From the NCBI GenBank assembly GCA_002711845.1, contig PASF01000002.1:410224-474223 (forward strand): a DNA stretch of 64,000 nt, in the 5' to 3' direction. Shown in pieces: positions 55,505 through 64,000 of this stretch (its first letter is position 1; every line of letters starts with the position of its first letter). The translations under genes and the position numbers were made by a program. The stretch is from Gammaproteobacteria bacterium (GTDB lineage: Bacteria > Pseudomonadota > Gammaproteobacteria > Pseudomonadales > Pseudohongiellaceae). Under the pieces are notes generated by a model. The model was not told the origin of the DNA, did no database searches, and saw nothing but the letters and a program-made list of their open reading frames with translations.

Positions 55505-58111
55505 ATGGCAGATGTAACAGTCGGTGAACTTGCCAAAGTGGTTGGTGTTACCGCGGAACGGCTTCTGGCCCAGATCAAAGAGGCCGGACTGCCGCACAAG
55601 CGCGCGGAAGAACCAATATCCAATGAGGACAAGAACGCATTGTTATTGTTTCTGCGGCGCAGTCATGGCGCATCTGAGGCCGTTGATTCCGCTCCCAAGA
55701 AAATCACTCTGAAACGAAAAACCGTGGCCACGCTCAAGACCTCATCGGGTCAGGGCCGTGGCAAGACGGTGAACGTGGAAGTGCGCAAGAAGCGCACCTA
55801 TGTTAAACGCAGCGAGCTGGAACCCGAGAAGCCGGTGGAAGAAGCCGAGGCGGTTACCGTTGACGATATGCAGGAGCAGGCGCCACCGCCCGAGCCGGCA
55901 GTCGAGCAGCAGCCAGAGCCTGCCGTCAAAGCTGACGAAGTTGCGGGTGAAGACGCGCCCGCGGCGAGCGAGGACGTCAAGCCTGCGGCCAAAACGCCGG
56001 CTGAGGACAGCGCTCAGCCGGATGACAGTGCCGATGTCGCTGCAGCAGCGACAGCCGAGCAGGTGGAAGCAGCGCGTGCAGCCAAAACCGGGCAGCCCGC
56101 CTCCGGCAAAGCCAAGGCGCCGGTCAAGACCGGGCGCAAGGATGACGCTGACGAGAAAGACGAAGACAAGAAATCCGGGTTCCGTAAGAAGTCGGCGCCT
56201 GCCAAGAAGCAGGGCAAAGCGCGCATTACTGCGGATGATTTTGTCCTGGAAGATAATGATTTTGATAGCGCCGGTGGCCGTGGTCGACGTGGTGGGCCGC
56301 GTAAGAAGGCGCGCAGTAAGCAACATGGCTTTGAAAAGCCAACGGAGTTCATTTCGCGCGAAATTACTATTGGTGAAGCCAACACTGTGCCAGACCTGGC
56401 GCAAAAAATGTCACTTAAATCAGCCGAGCTGATCAAGAGTCTGTTCAAGATGGGCGTTATGGCAACCATCAATCAGGTGCTCGATCAGGATACCGCAACA
56501 TTGCTGGTGGAAGAGTTTGGCCACACCGCCCGGTTCGTGTCTGCCGATGCCATCGAAGAGGACCTCTACGAGTCCATCGCCTATGATGGCGGCGCCGAAG
56601 CTGTGAGTCGAGCGCCGGTTGTTACCGTCATGGGGCACGTTGACCACGGCAAGACGTCGTTGCTGGACTACATCCGCAAGTCCTCTGTGGCGTCTGGTGA
56701 GGCGGGCGGCATTACCCAGCATATCGGTGCCTACCACGTGGAAACCGAGCAGGGCATGATCTGCTTCCTGGATACACCGGGCCATGCGGCGTTCAGCGCC
56801 ATGCGTTCGCGCGGCGCCAAGGCCACTGACGTGGTTGTGCTGGTGGTTGCCGCCGATGACGGCATGAAACCACAGACCGAAGAGGCCATTCAGCATGCCC
56901 GCGCTGCCGGCGTGCCGATTGTCGTGGCCATCACCAAGGTCGACAAGGAAGACATTGATATCGACAAGGTCACCAGTGAGCTTGCCGCCAAAGATGTGAT
57001 TCCTGAAAGCTGGGGTGGTGACACCATGTTTGTGCAGGTGTCTGCCCACACCGGACAGGGTATCAATGAATTGCTGGAAGCCATTCTGTTGCAATCGGAA
57101 ATGCTTGAACTCAAAGCCTACATCGATGCATCAGGCAAAGGTGTGGTCATTGAATCGCGGCTGGATAAAGGTCGTGGGCCGGTGGCTTCAGTGCTGGTGC
57201 AGAATGGCACGCTTAACGTCGGTGATGTGGTGCTGGCCGGTCACGAATACGGCCGCGTCCGGGCGCTGATTGACGAAGCTGGCCGCTCGGTGAAGTCTGC
57301 CGGTCCGTCGATTCCGGTGGAAGTCCTGGGCTTTAATGGTGTGCCCGAAGCCGGCGACGAGTTTGTCGTGGTGGTTGATGAGAAGAAGGCCAAGGAAGTG
57401 GCCGAGTTCCGCCTGGAACGCCACCGTGACCACAAGGCAGCGCTGCAACAGGGCAATAAGGTTGAAGCCATGTTTGCCGGTCTCGGGCGCGCAGGCAAGG
57501 GTATCCTTAACGTCATCATCAAGTCTGATGTACGTGGTTCCATGGAAGCCATTGTCGGTTCGTTGCAGAAAATTGGCACTGAAGAAGTGGAAGTCAACGT
57601 GGTCGCCTCCGGCGTCGGTGGCATATCCGAGACCGATGCGCATCTTGCGGCCACATCAAAGGCCATGCTGATCGGCTTCAATGTACGCGCTGACAAAACC
57701 GCGCGTGATGTCATCGAGAACGAAGGCGTCAATCTGCGTTACTACAATGTCATTTACGACGTTATTGACGACGTAAAAGCCATTCTGGGTGGCATGCTGG
57801 CGCCCGAGCTGCGCGAGGAAATTCTCGGCGTTGCGGAAGTGCGTGATGTGTTCAACTCGCCGAAATTTGGTCAGGTGGCTGGCTGCATGGTGGTGGAAGG
57901 CAGTGTGTTCCGTAACAAGCCGATCAGGGTGCTGCGCGATAACGTGGTGATCTATGAGGGCGAACTGGAATCCCTGCGTCGCTTCAAGGATGACGCCAAC
58001 GAAGTGCGTAACGGCATGGAGTGCGGCATTGGTGTGAAGAACTACAATGACGTCAAGGTTGGCGACAAGATTGAGGTTTACCAGACCATTCAAGTCGCAC
58101 GTTCGCTGTAA
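55505..58111 (+). CDS. infB: Translation initiation factor IF-2
   Basis: An 868-residue GTPase that places fMet-tRNA on the 30S subunit. IF2_N at residues 1-50, a long Ala/Lys/Glu-rich linker (about 60-275), a second IF2_N (about 280-340), then the G domain with [27 protein letters not shown] and TKVD, followed by domains II, III and C2. Length is normal. It follows nusA by 59 bp. Confidence 0.97.
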   Translation: MADVTVGELAKVVGVTAERLLAQIKEAGLPHKRAEEPISNEDKNALLLFLRRSHGASEAVDSAPKKITLKRKTVATLKTSSGQGRGKTVNVEVRKKRTYVKRSELEPEKPVEEAEAVTVDDMQEQAPPPEPAVEQQPEPAVKADEVAGEDAPAASEDVKPAAKTPAEDSAQPDDSADVAAAATAEQVEAARAAKTGQPASGKAKAPVKTGRKDDADEKDEDKKSGFRKKSAPAKKQGKARITADDFVLEDNDFDSAGGRGRRGGPRKKARSKQHGFEKPTEFISREITIGEANTVPDLAQKMSLKSAELIKSLFKMGVMATINQVLDQDTATLLVEEFGHTARFVSADAIEEDLYESIAYDGGAEAVSRAPVVTVMGHVDHGKTSLLDYIRKSSVASGEAGGITQHIGAYHVETEQGMICFLDTPGHAAFSAMRSRGAKATDVVVLVVAADDGMKPQTEEAIQHARAAGVPIVVAITKVDKEDIDIDKVTSELAAKDVIPESWGGDTMFVQVSAHTGQGINELLEAILLQSEMLELKAYIDASGKGVVIESRLDKGRGPVASVLVQNGTLNVGDVVLAGHEYGRVRALIDEAGRSVKSAGPSIPVEVLGFNGVPEAGDEFVVVVDEKKAKEVAEFRLERHRDHKAALQQGNKVEAMFAGLGRAGKGILNVIIKSDVRGSMEAIVGSLQKIGTEEVEVNVVASGVGGISETDAHLAATSKAMLIGFNVRADKTARDVIENEGVNLRYYNVIYDVIDDVKAILGGMLAPELREEILGVAEVRDVFNSPKFGQVAGCMVVEGSVFRNKPIRVLRDNVVIYEGELESLRRFKDDANEVRNGMECGIGVKNYNDVKVGDKIEVYQTIQVARSL

Positions 58112-58122
58112 GGGCGCCGGTT

Positions 58123-58605
58123 ATGAATAAGCCCTCACCGAGAGCTCAGCGCGTCGCGGACCAGATCCAGCGTATTCTGGCTGATCTGATCCGCCGCGAA
58201 ATCCGTGACCCACGTGTGGGCATGGTGTCGGTCACCGGCGTCAACGTCAGTCGTGACTTTGCATACGCGAATGTGTTTGTCACAGTGCTCAGCAGCGGAC
58301 TGGTGCAGGACGGGTTCGGCAGTCAGCTGAAAGACATGGGTGACCTGGACCGCAAAGAGATAGACGACAGCCTGGCCGTTCTGAACAAGGCCGCCGGCTA
58401 CCTGCGCAGTTTGCTGGGTAAAGAGCTGAGCCTGCGCACCACACCGGCCCTGAAGTTTCATTATGACGACAGTATTGCCCGCGGCAGCTATCTGTCCACC
58501 CTGATAGACAAGGCGCTGGCAGAAGACAGTACGCATGAGCATTTGCCCGATGCCGAAGATGGGTCTGATGACGCTGACAGCGCCGGCCATTCTGACAAGC
58601 ACTAG
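58123..58605 (+). CDS. rbfA: 30S ribosome-binding factor A
   Basis: A 160-residue KH-type cold-shock and 16S maturation factor. RAQRVADQIQRILADLIRRE, RDPRVGMVSVTGVNVSRDF and LRTTPALKFHYDDS are typical. The C-terminal 30 residues are an acidic Asp/Ser-rich tail. It is 11 bp after infB. Confidence 0.96.
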   Translation: MNKPSPRAQRVADQIQRILADLIRREIRDPRVGMVSVTGVNVSRDFAYANVFVTVLSSGLVQDGFGSQLKDMGDLDRKEIDDSLAVLNKAAGYLRSLLGKELSLRTTPALKFHYDDSIARGSYLSTLIDKALAEDSTHEHLPDAEDGSDDADSAGHSDKH

Positions 58606-58632
58606 CAGACAGTTATACAAGAGAGTAATACG

Positions 58633-59559
58633 TTGGCCACAGACAGAAAACGGAAAGGTCGTGACATCAGCGGCATTCTGTTGCTGGACAAGCCACTGGG
58701 CATGAGCTCCAATGCCTGTCTGCAACAGGCCAAACGGTTGTTTCAGGCCAGCAAGGCGGGCCATACCGGCGCGCTGGATCCACTGGCGACAGGCGTGCTG
58801 CCATTGTGTTTTGGCGAGGCGACCAAAGTGTCGCAGTTTCTGCTGGAAGCGGACAAGCGGTATCTGACCACCATCAGGCTGGGTGAGCGCACCAACACGG
58901 CAGATGCGGAAGGCGAGATTATCAGCACGCGCCCGGTGGGAGAGCTGACAGAACAGGCGCTGGTCACATGCCTGTCACAGTTCGAAGGTGATATTGAGCA
59001 GGTGCCGCCGATGTACTCGGCACTCAAACATAAAGGTCAGCCGCTGTACAAATTGGCGCGGGCAGGCCAGGAAGTGGAACGCAAAAGCAGGCAGGTCACC
59101 GTCCATGATCTGATCCTGCACGAATTTGACGGAACGTCGCTGTCACTGGAAATCCATTGCAGCAAAGGGACCTATGTGCGTACTATAGCCGACGATCTGG
59201 GTGAGGCACTTGGCTGCGGCGCCCATGTCACGGCGTTAAGGCGCACCCAGGCAGGTGTATTCCGGTTGCAGGAATGCGTCACGCCAGAGGCGTTGCAGGC
59301 GATTTTCGACGCCGGCGGTACAGAGGCGCTGGATGCCCTGTTGCAGGCGCCAGACCTGGCCATAGAACATTTGCCGAAGGCGATCCTGTCAACACAGATG
59401 GCAGGTTACGTTCGGCAGGGGCAGGCCGTGATGTTGAGGCAATTGCCCAGTCACGGTCTGGTGAGACTGTACGATGAAGAAGCATTCATCGGTATTGGCG
59501 AAGTGCTCGACGATGGTCGGGTCAAGCCACACCGGTTAATAAAGGAGACCGCCAGGTAA
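58633..59559 (+). CDS. truB: tRNA pseudouridine-55 synthase
   Basis: A 308-residue pseudouridine synthase. GILLLDKPLGMSSN opens it; the catalytic Asp is in GHTGALDPLATGVLPLCFGE; KRYLTTIRLG and MYSALKHKGQPLY follow. The C-terminal PUA-like region is present. The start is TTG 58633, after a GAGAG site. Confidence 0.96.
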   Translation: MATDRKRKGRDISGILLLDKPLGMSSNACLQQAKRLFQASKAGHTGALDPLATGVLPLCFGEATKVSQFLLEADKRYLTTIRLGERTNTADAEGEIISTRPVGELTEQALVTCLSQFEGDIEQVPPMYSALKHKGQPLYKLARAGQEVERKSRQVTVHDLILHEFDGTSLSLEIHCSKGTYVRTIADDLGEALGCGAHVTALRRTQAGVFRLQECVTPEALQAIFDAGGTEALDALLQAPDLAIEHLPKAILSTQMAGYVRQGQAVMLRQLPSHGLVRLYDEEAFIGIGEVLDDGRVKPHRLIKETAR

Positions 59560-59633
59560 CTGTCAGTATGCACGGTTATGCTGGTTGACAGGATGTCTTA
59601 TCACTTAGCGCATATTATATTGGAGATTTAAGA

Positions 59634-59903
59634 ATGGCTTTAACAACTGAACAGAAAGCAAACATTGTCAAAGAATATGGCCAGGGCGAAGGTGACACCG
59701 GTTCACCCGAAGTTCAGGTGGCATTGCTGACCGAAAACATCAACCTGCTGCAGAGTCACTTCCGTGAACACTCTCACGATCACCACTCCCGTCGTGGACT
59801 GATCCGTATGGTAAACAGCCGCCGCAAGCTGCTGGACTACCTCAAGCGCAAGAATGTTGACCGTTATGCCACTTTGATCAAGCGTCTCGGCCTGCGTCGC
59901 TAA
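59634..59903 (+). CDS. rpsO: 30S ribosomal protein S15
   Basis: An 89-residue 16S rRNA-binding protein: [40 protein letters not shown], and KRLGLRR at the end. Length is exactly that of the family. It starts 74 bp after truB and precedes pnp. Confidence 0.98.
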   Translation: MALTTEQKANIVKEYGQGEGDTGSPEVQVALLTENINLLQSHFREHSHDHHSRRGLIRMVNSRRKLLDYLKRKNVDRYATLIKRLGLRR

Positions 59904-60008
59904 GACGTCTTCCGTTTTCAAAACGATGAGAAAGTGAGAAGAGACTCTTGGTAAAAAGGATGTTGCTGCAATGCTGCCCGGGTCTCAAATAAAAAACAGG
60001 AACAGGTT

Positions 60009-62129
60009 ATGTTTAATATTGTAAGCAAGACATTCCAGTATGGTGACCAGACGGTCACTCTGGAAACCGGCAAGATTGCACGACAGGCAACCGGTGCGGT
60101 TGTGGTCACCATGGGTGGTTCACAGGTGCTGGCCACTGTGGTGGCAAAAAAGACCGCCAATCCGGGCGCTGACTTTTTTCCACTGACAGTCAACTACCAG
60201 GAAAAAACCTATGCCGCCGGCAAAATCCCCGGCGGTTTCTTCAAGCGCGAAGGTCGGCCGACAGAGAAGGAAACCCTGGTTTCCCGCCTGATCGATCGCC
60301 CGATTCGTCCTCTGTTTCCGGCCGGTTTCAAGAATGAAGTACAGGTTGTCTGTACGGTCATTTCCGCGACCAAGGATCAGGATCCGGACATCGCAGCCCT
60401 GATTGGTGCCTCTGCGGCACTGGCCATTTCCGGCGCGCCGTTCCAGGGGCCGGTCGCTGCCGCCCGTGTCGGTTTCGACGTCGAGCGCGGTTATGTGCTG
60501 AACCCGGACGCCAAGCGTCTGGAAACCTCCGCGCTGGACATGGTTGTCGCTGGCACAGAATCCGCCGTGCTGATGGTTGAATCGGAGGCCAAAGAGCTGA
60601 CCGAAGACCAGATGCTCGGTGCGGTGCTGTTTGGTCATGAAGCCATGCAGACAGTGATTTCAGCCATCAAGGAACTGGCTGCGGATGCCGCCAAGGAAGC
60701 ATGGAACTGGCAAGCGCCGGCGGTCAATGAGACCCTGACCGGGGCCATCGATGCTGCCTTCGCCGCCGGCATTGCTGAAGCCTACCAGATCTCCGACAAA
60801 ATGCAGCGTTATGATGCCCTGGGTGAGTTGCAGGCGCAGGCCGTAGAGCAGTTTGCCGGTGACGAGGAAGGTGTCAGTGCCGAGGAAGTCAAAGGTGTGT
60901 TTGGCAAGCTGGAAAAGAAAGTGGTGCGCAACCGCATTCTCGACGGTGCACCACGCATTGACGGCCGTGATACCCGCACTGTGCGTCCTATCGAAATTGA
61001 GACGGGTGTACTGCCCAAGGCGCACGGTTCGGCGTTGTTTACCCGCGGTGAGACCCAGGCCCTGGTCGTGACCACCCTGGGCGCCATCCGTGACGCACAG
61101 CTGATCGAGGGCCTGGAAGGTTCCAGAAAAGAATCCTTCATGTTCCATTACAATTTCCCGCCCTTCTGTGTGGGTGAAACCGGCTTCATGTCGGGTCCCA
61201 AGCGTCGCGAGATTGGTCACGGCAAGCTGGCCAAGCGTGGCGTTCAGGCGGTAATGCCCAAAGAAGATGATTTCCCCTACGCGATTCGTGTGGTGTCGGA
61301 GATTACCGAATCCAATGGTTCCAGCTCCATGGCGTCGGTCTGTGGCAGCTCACTGGCGATGATGGATGCCGGTGTGCCGCTGTCAGCGCCGGTGGCGGGT
61401 ATTGCCATGGGTCTGATCAAGGAAGGTGAGCGTTTCTCGGTTATTACCGACATTCTGGGTGATGAAGACCACCTGGGCGACATGGATTTCAAGGTTGCCG
61501 GTACCGAGAAAGGTGTCACGGCGCTGCAGATGGACATCAAGATCCAGGGCATCAACGAAGAAATCATGGAAATTGCTCTGAATCAGGCACATGAAGCCCG
61601 TATTCACATCCTGGGCGAGATGAACAAGGTGTTGCCGAAGGCACGTGAAACTGTGTCGGAGAACGCGCCTTCCATGGCCATGATGAAAGTCGACTCCGAC
61701 AAGATCCGTGACGTCATCGGCAAGGGCGGCGCAACCATCCGCTCCATTACCGAAGAGAGTGGCGCATCCGTTGATATCGACGATGATGGTAATATCCGCA
61801 TCTATGGCGAGGATGCGGCATCACGCGATCTGGCCATCGAGCTGATTCAGCGCATTACGGCTGAAGCGGAAGTGGGTCAGCTGTACATGGGCAAAGTCGC
61901 CCGTATCGTTGATTTTGGTGCGTTCATCACTATTCTGCCCGGCAAGGATGGTCTGGTTCATATTTCCCAGATCTCTGCTGATCGTGTGGAAAACATTGGT
62001 GAATACCTCAATGAAGGTCAGGACGTGCTGGTCAAGGTCATGGACCTCGATGCCCGCGGCCGCATCAAGCTGAGCATCAAGGAAGTCACTGATGAAGACC
62101 GTGCAGCCTATGCTGCCGACGCTGAGTAA
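60009..62129 (+). CDS. pnp: Polynucleotide phosphorylase
   Basis: A 706-residue phosphorolytic 3'-5' exoribonuclease. Two RNase PH domains (about 10-230 and 320-550) with [20 protein letters not shown] and [12 protein letters not shown], then KH (about 560-615; [15 protein letters not shown]) and S1 (about 625-695; [13 protein letters not shown]) domains. The 105-bp rpsO-pnp leader contains complementary GAGAC/GTCTC arms, the kind of hairpin cleaved by RNase III in autoregulation. Confidence 0.98.
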   Translation: MFNIVSKTFQYGDQTVTLETGKIARQATGAVVVTMGGSQVLATVVAKKTANPGADFFPLTVNYQEKTYAAGKIPGGFFKREGRPTEKETLVSRLIDRPIRPLFPAGFKNEVQVVCTVISATKDQDPDIAALIGASAALAISGAPFQGPVAAARVGFDVERGYVLNPDAKRLETSALDMVVAGTESAVLMVESEAKELTEDQMLGAVLFGHEAMQTVISAIKELAADAAKEAWNWQAPAVNETLTGAIDAAFAAGIAEAYQISDKMQRYDALGELQAQAVEQFAGDEEGVSAEEVKGVFGKLEKKVVRNRILDGAPRIDGRDTRTVRPIEIETGVLPKAHGSALFTRGETQALVVTTLGAIRDAQLIEGLEGSRKESFMFHYNFPPFCVGETGFMSGPKRREIGHGKLAKRGVQAVMPKEDDFPYAIRVVSEITESNGSSSMASVCGSSLAMMDAGVPLSAPVAGIAMGLIKEGERFSVITDILGDEDHLGDMDFKVAGTEKGVTALQMDIKIQGINEEIMEIALNQAHEARIHILGEMNKVLPKARETVSENAPSMAMMKVDSDKIRDVIGKGGATIRSITEESGASVDIDDDGNIRIYGEDAASRDLAIELIQRITAEAEVGQLYMGKVARIVDFGAFITILPGKDGLVHISQISADRVENIGEYLNEGQDVLVKVMDLDARGRIKLSIKEVTDEDRAAYAADAE

Positions 62130-62148
62130 TCAGCTGTAAACCTCCGCA

Positions 62149-62173
62149 GCCGCTGCCCTGTCCGGGCAGCGGC
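62149..62173 (+). promoter_or_regulatory. Strong hairpin after pnp, without T-run
   Basis: GCCGCTGCCC (62149-62158) pairs perfectly with GGGCAGCGGC (62164-62173). It ends 16 bp before the next gene and no T-run follows, so it may protect the pnp 3' end or mask the next ribosome site more than terminate. Confidence 0.6.
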
Positions 62174-62189
62174 GATTGGGAGTCCGGTT

Positions 62190-62816
62190 ATGTCCCGCCG
62201 CAAATGCCCTGCCTGTTGTCGGCCCCCCGCCTACTGTTATTGTGCGTGCATTGCTGACATCGCCAATACCTGGCCGGTGTTTATCCTGCAGGATGTTCGC
62301 GAAGCCAGACATCCCATTGGCACTGCCAGAATTGCCACCCTGTCGCTGCGCCACGCAGAGATGGTACCGCTTGACCCCGACAACCCCGATCCCTCCGCTG
62401 ATTTTCTCGACACACTGTTCTCACGACCGCTGATGCATCCGGCGCTGGTCTATCCCGGCGACAATGCCGTGTCCATTGATGATCTGGAAACGGGTGGCGC
62501 ATGGGCTGACAGGCCCCGGGATCTGTTGTTTATTGACGCCAGTTGGGGGCGCAGCGTGCGCATGATGAAGGTGTTCCCGGCACTTGGCACATTGCCACAG
62601 GTTGCTTTGCGCGGGTTGCCGACGTCGCGATATCGTATTCGCAAACAACCCTCTGCAGACGCTGTGTCCACACTGGAGGCTATCGCCTATGTGCTGCAGC
62701 ATGTGGAGCCGGCTCTGGATTGCCAGCCGATGCTGGCCACCATGGACTGGGTCATTGACCAGCAGATAAAACGCATGGGTCGCGACGTATACCGCCGCAA
62801 CTACCCACCGGAGTAG
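62190..62816 (+). CDS. DTW-domain protein (tRNA aminocarboxypropyltransferase-type)
   Basis: A 208-residue protein. An N-terminal zinc-like cluster (CPACCRPPAYCYC), HPIGTARIA, and the DTW signature in the form LLFIDASWGRSVRM (Asp-x-Ser-Trp) are visible. Members such as E. coli TapT add an aminocarboxypropyl group from SAM to tRNA uridine 47. The start ATG is 17 bases after the post-pnp hairpin. Confidence 0.87.
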   Translation: MSRRKCPACCRPPAYCYCACIADIANTWPVFILQDVREARHPIGTARIATLSLRHAEMVPLDPDNPDPSADFLDTLFSRPLMHPALVYPGDNAVSIDDLETGGAWADRPRDLLFIDASWGRSVRMMKVFPALGTLPQVALRGLPTSRYRIRKQPSADAVSTLEAIAYVLQHVEPALDCQPMLATMDWVIDQQIKRMGRDVYRRNYPPE

Positions 62817-62874
62817 CCGGGCAACATGATACTGATGATATGATGTCGATGAATGCCAGACACAAGGAAAAACA

Positions 62875-63219
62875 ATGGTGGATTTGCCCCGCTGTCCCGA
62901 ATGCCGTTCGGAATATACTTACCAGAGCGGTATTCTGTTCATTTGCCCTGAGTGCGCCCATGAATGGGGAGCTGAAGACAGCACGCTGGCGGTGAACGGC
63001 GATGAGAAGGCCGTTCAGGATGCCAATGGCAATGTCCTGGCTAACGGTGATGTGGTGACTGTCATCAAGGATCTGAAGGTCAAGGGGTCTTCCCTGGTGG
63101 TCAAGGTGGGCACCAAGGTCAAGAACATACGACTGGTTGACGGCGATCATGATATCGACTGCAAGATTGATGGCATCGGTGCAATGAAGCTCAAATCGGA
63201 GTTTGTCAAGAAAGCCTGA
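62875..63219 (+). CDS. yjdM: YjdM/PhnA-like zinc-ribbon protein
   Basis: A 114-residue protein with an N-terminal zinc ribbon ([20 protein letters not shown] has both CxxC pairs) and a C-terminal SH3-like domain ([16 protein letters not shown]). It is the family once called PhnA; a role in phosphonate use is not established. ATG 62875 follows AAGGAAAA. Confidence 0.93.
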   Translation: MVDLPRCPECRSEYTYQSGILFICPECAHEWGAEDSTLAVNGDEKAVQDANGNVLANGDVVTVIKDLKVKGSSLVVKVGTKVKNIRLVDGDHDIDCKIDGIGAMKLKSEFVKKA

Positions 63220-63288
63220 GCACAGAGTTGCACTGTAACCGTTGCTGGGCAAGGTTACAGGCAAGGCCAATAGCAAGGGAATAGTTTG

Positions 63289-64000
63289 ATGGATGTCGCT
63301 GTCACTGTCACACGATGCAAAGTTGCAGCACGCCGGGCGGCGGCGCTGGGCATGTTACTGACCTGTGCACTTTTTGCCTGCGTGGCGACGGCGCAAACCC
63401 CGTTGCGGGTTGGTGTCTATGAAAATTCCCCGAAGATATTTCTCGACGCTGATGCCCAGCCCGGCGGCATGCTGGGGGAATTGCTGGTCAACATGGCACA
63501 ACGCGAAGGCTGGCTGATCGAGTCTGTTCCCTGTCAGTGGAATGACTGTCTGCAGTTGCTGGCGTCCGGTGACATAGACGTCATGCCGGACGTTGCCTTC
63601 ACTGCCGAGCGCGCGCAGCGATTCGATTTTCATCAGACAGAAGCCCTGTTGAGCTGGTCGCAACTGTACGAGCGCGACGGACTTGGCCTGGCCAGTCTTC
63701 TTGACCTGAACGGGCGGACGGTTGTGGCGCTGCAAGGCTCGGTGCAGCAGGGGTACCTGATGGAGCTCGCCGAGAATTTCGACCTGTCGGTTGAATGGCT
63801 CTGGGTTGATACGCTGGAGGCATCGTTCGAGGCGGTTGCTGCCGGTCAGGCCGATGCAGCCGCAGCAAACCATTTTTATGGTGACATGATGGCGTTTGAA
63901 TACGGGCTGGGGCGCACCCCCATCATGTTCCAGCCCAGTCGTCTGTATTTTGCCGTGCAGGCGGGCCAGCATGCAGAGCTGCTGGCGACAATCGATGCTT
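63289..64000 (+). CDS. Periplasmic solute-binding-domain (SBP_bac_3-like) protein, 3' truncated by window edge
   Basis: An open frame from ATG 63289 to the window end, at least 237 residues. It begins with a signal sequence (AALGMLLTCALFACVATAQ), then LRVGVYENSPKIFL, GMLGELLVNMAQREGW, LASGDIDVMPDVAFTAERAQ and FDFHQTEALL, the pattern of family 3 solute-binding domains. This domain is often the N-terminal sensor of histidine kinases or GGDEF proteins (BvgS-type). What follows past position 64000 is unknown. Confidence 0.75.
   Translation, partial: MDVAVTVTRCKVAARRAAALGMLLTCALFACVATAQTPLRVGVYENSPKIFLDADAQPGGMLGELLVNMAQREGWLIESVPCQWNDCLQLLASGDIDVMPDVAFTAERAQRFDFHQTEALLSWSQLYERDGLGLASLLDLNGRTVVALQGSVQQGYLMELAENFDLSVEWLWVDTLEASFEAVAAGQADAAAANHFYGDMMAFEYGLGRTPIMFQPSRLYFAVQAGQHAELLATIDA

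Noticed and set aside
62149-62173. Rho-independent terminator after pnp
   Set aside because: The hairpin is strong but no T-run follows, so it is listed as a hairpin of uncertain role instead.

Overview
This window is chromosomal DNA from a GC-rich gammaproteobacterium. The evidence is gene order. It carries trpG-trpD-trpC with a CRP/Vfr-type regulator, hslVU-DUF971-ubiE-ubiJ, priA/rpmE, ponA divergent from the pil genes with aroK-aroB, and the long run dapB-carAB-greA-yhbY-ftsH-folP-glmM-tpiA-secG-tRNA-Leu-tRNA-fMet-rimP-nusA-infB-rbfA-truB-rpsO-pnp. These arrangements are typical of Pseudomonas and its marine relatives (Cellvibrionales-like). I cannot name the genus from the sequence. I saw no insertion sequence, prophage, integron, rRNA operon or CRISPR array.

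Layout. 0.2-6.2 kb is accessory: a voltage-gated-type K+ channel overlapping a radical SAM gene, an XRE regulator divergent from a small membrane protein, a SpoU-type RNA methyltransferase, a crotonase, an SDR and an all-helical protein. 6.4-10.9 kb holds trpGDC, an unknown membrane-anchored protein, crp and an OsmC protein. 10.9-13.2 kb is a three-gene MNIO/bufferin-type RiPP operon: a secreted Cys-rich precursor, a DUF692 iron oxidase and a DUF2063 partner. 13.3-20.1 kb (minus strand) is priA, a SPOR protein, hslVU, DUF971, ubiE and ubiJ. 20.3-29.2 kb has a chorismate mutase, rpmE, PBP1A and, divergently, pilM-N-O-Q followed by aroK-aroB. 29.3-31.8 kb has hemE, folK and what looks like the C-terminal part of a TonB-dependent receptor with its own signal peptide. 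31.9-37.1 kb is biotin synthesis (comF-bioA divergent from bioB-bioF-bioD). Then come an acyl-CoA dehydrogenase and an ECF sigma factor with its DUF3379 partner. From 40.4 kb to the end is the conserved amino-acid/pyrimidine, proteolysis, cell-wall precursor and translation block, then a DTW-domain protein, a YjdM/PhnA-like protein and the start of a solute-binding-domain protein cut by the window edge.

How the parts work together. The accessory operon most worth attention is the bufferin cluster. Its precursor is an ungapped tandem duplication of a 43-residue Cys module in which the first copy has lost two of the cysteines kept in the second. Regulatory sequence is readable at several places: heat-shock (sigma-32) promoters before hslV and ftsH, a BirA-like operator lying on the bioB promoter, an 18-bp perfect palindrome before the acyl-CoA dehydrogenase, two palindromes between the XRE gene and its neighbour, a terminator-type hairpin inside the carA leader, and competing hairpins between tRNA-fMet and rimP. 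Several genes usual at these loci are missing here: ubiB after ubiJ, rlmE before ftsH, argS after priA, pilP in the pil operon, and bioC/bioH in the biotin operon.
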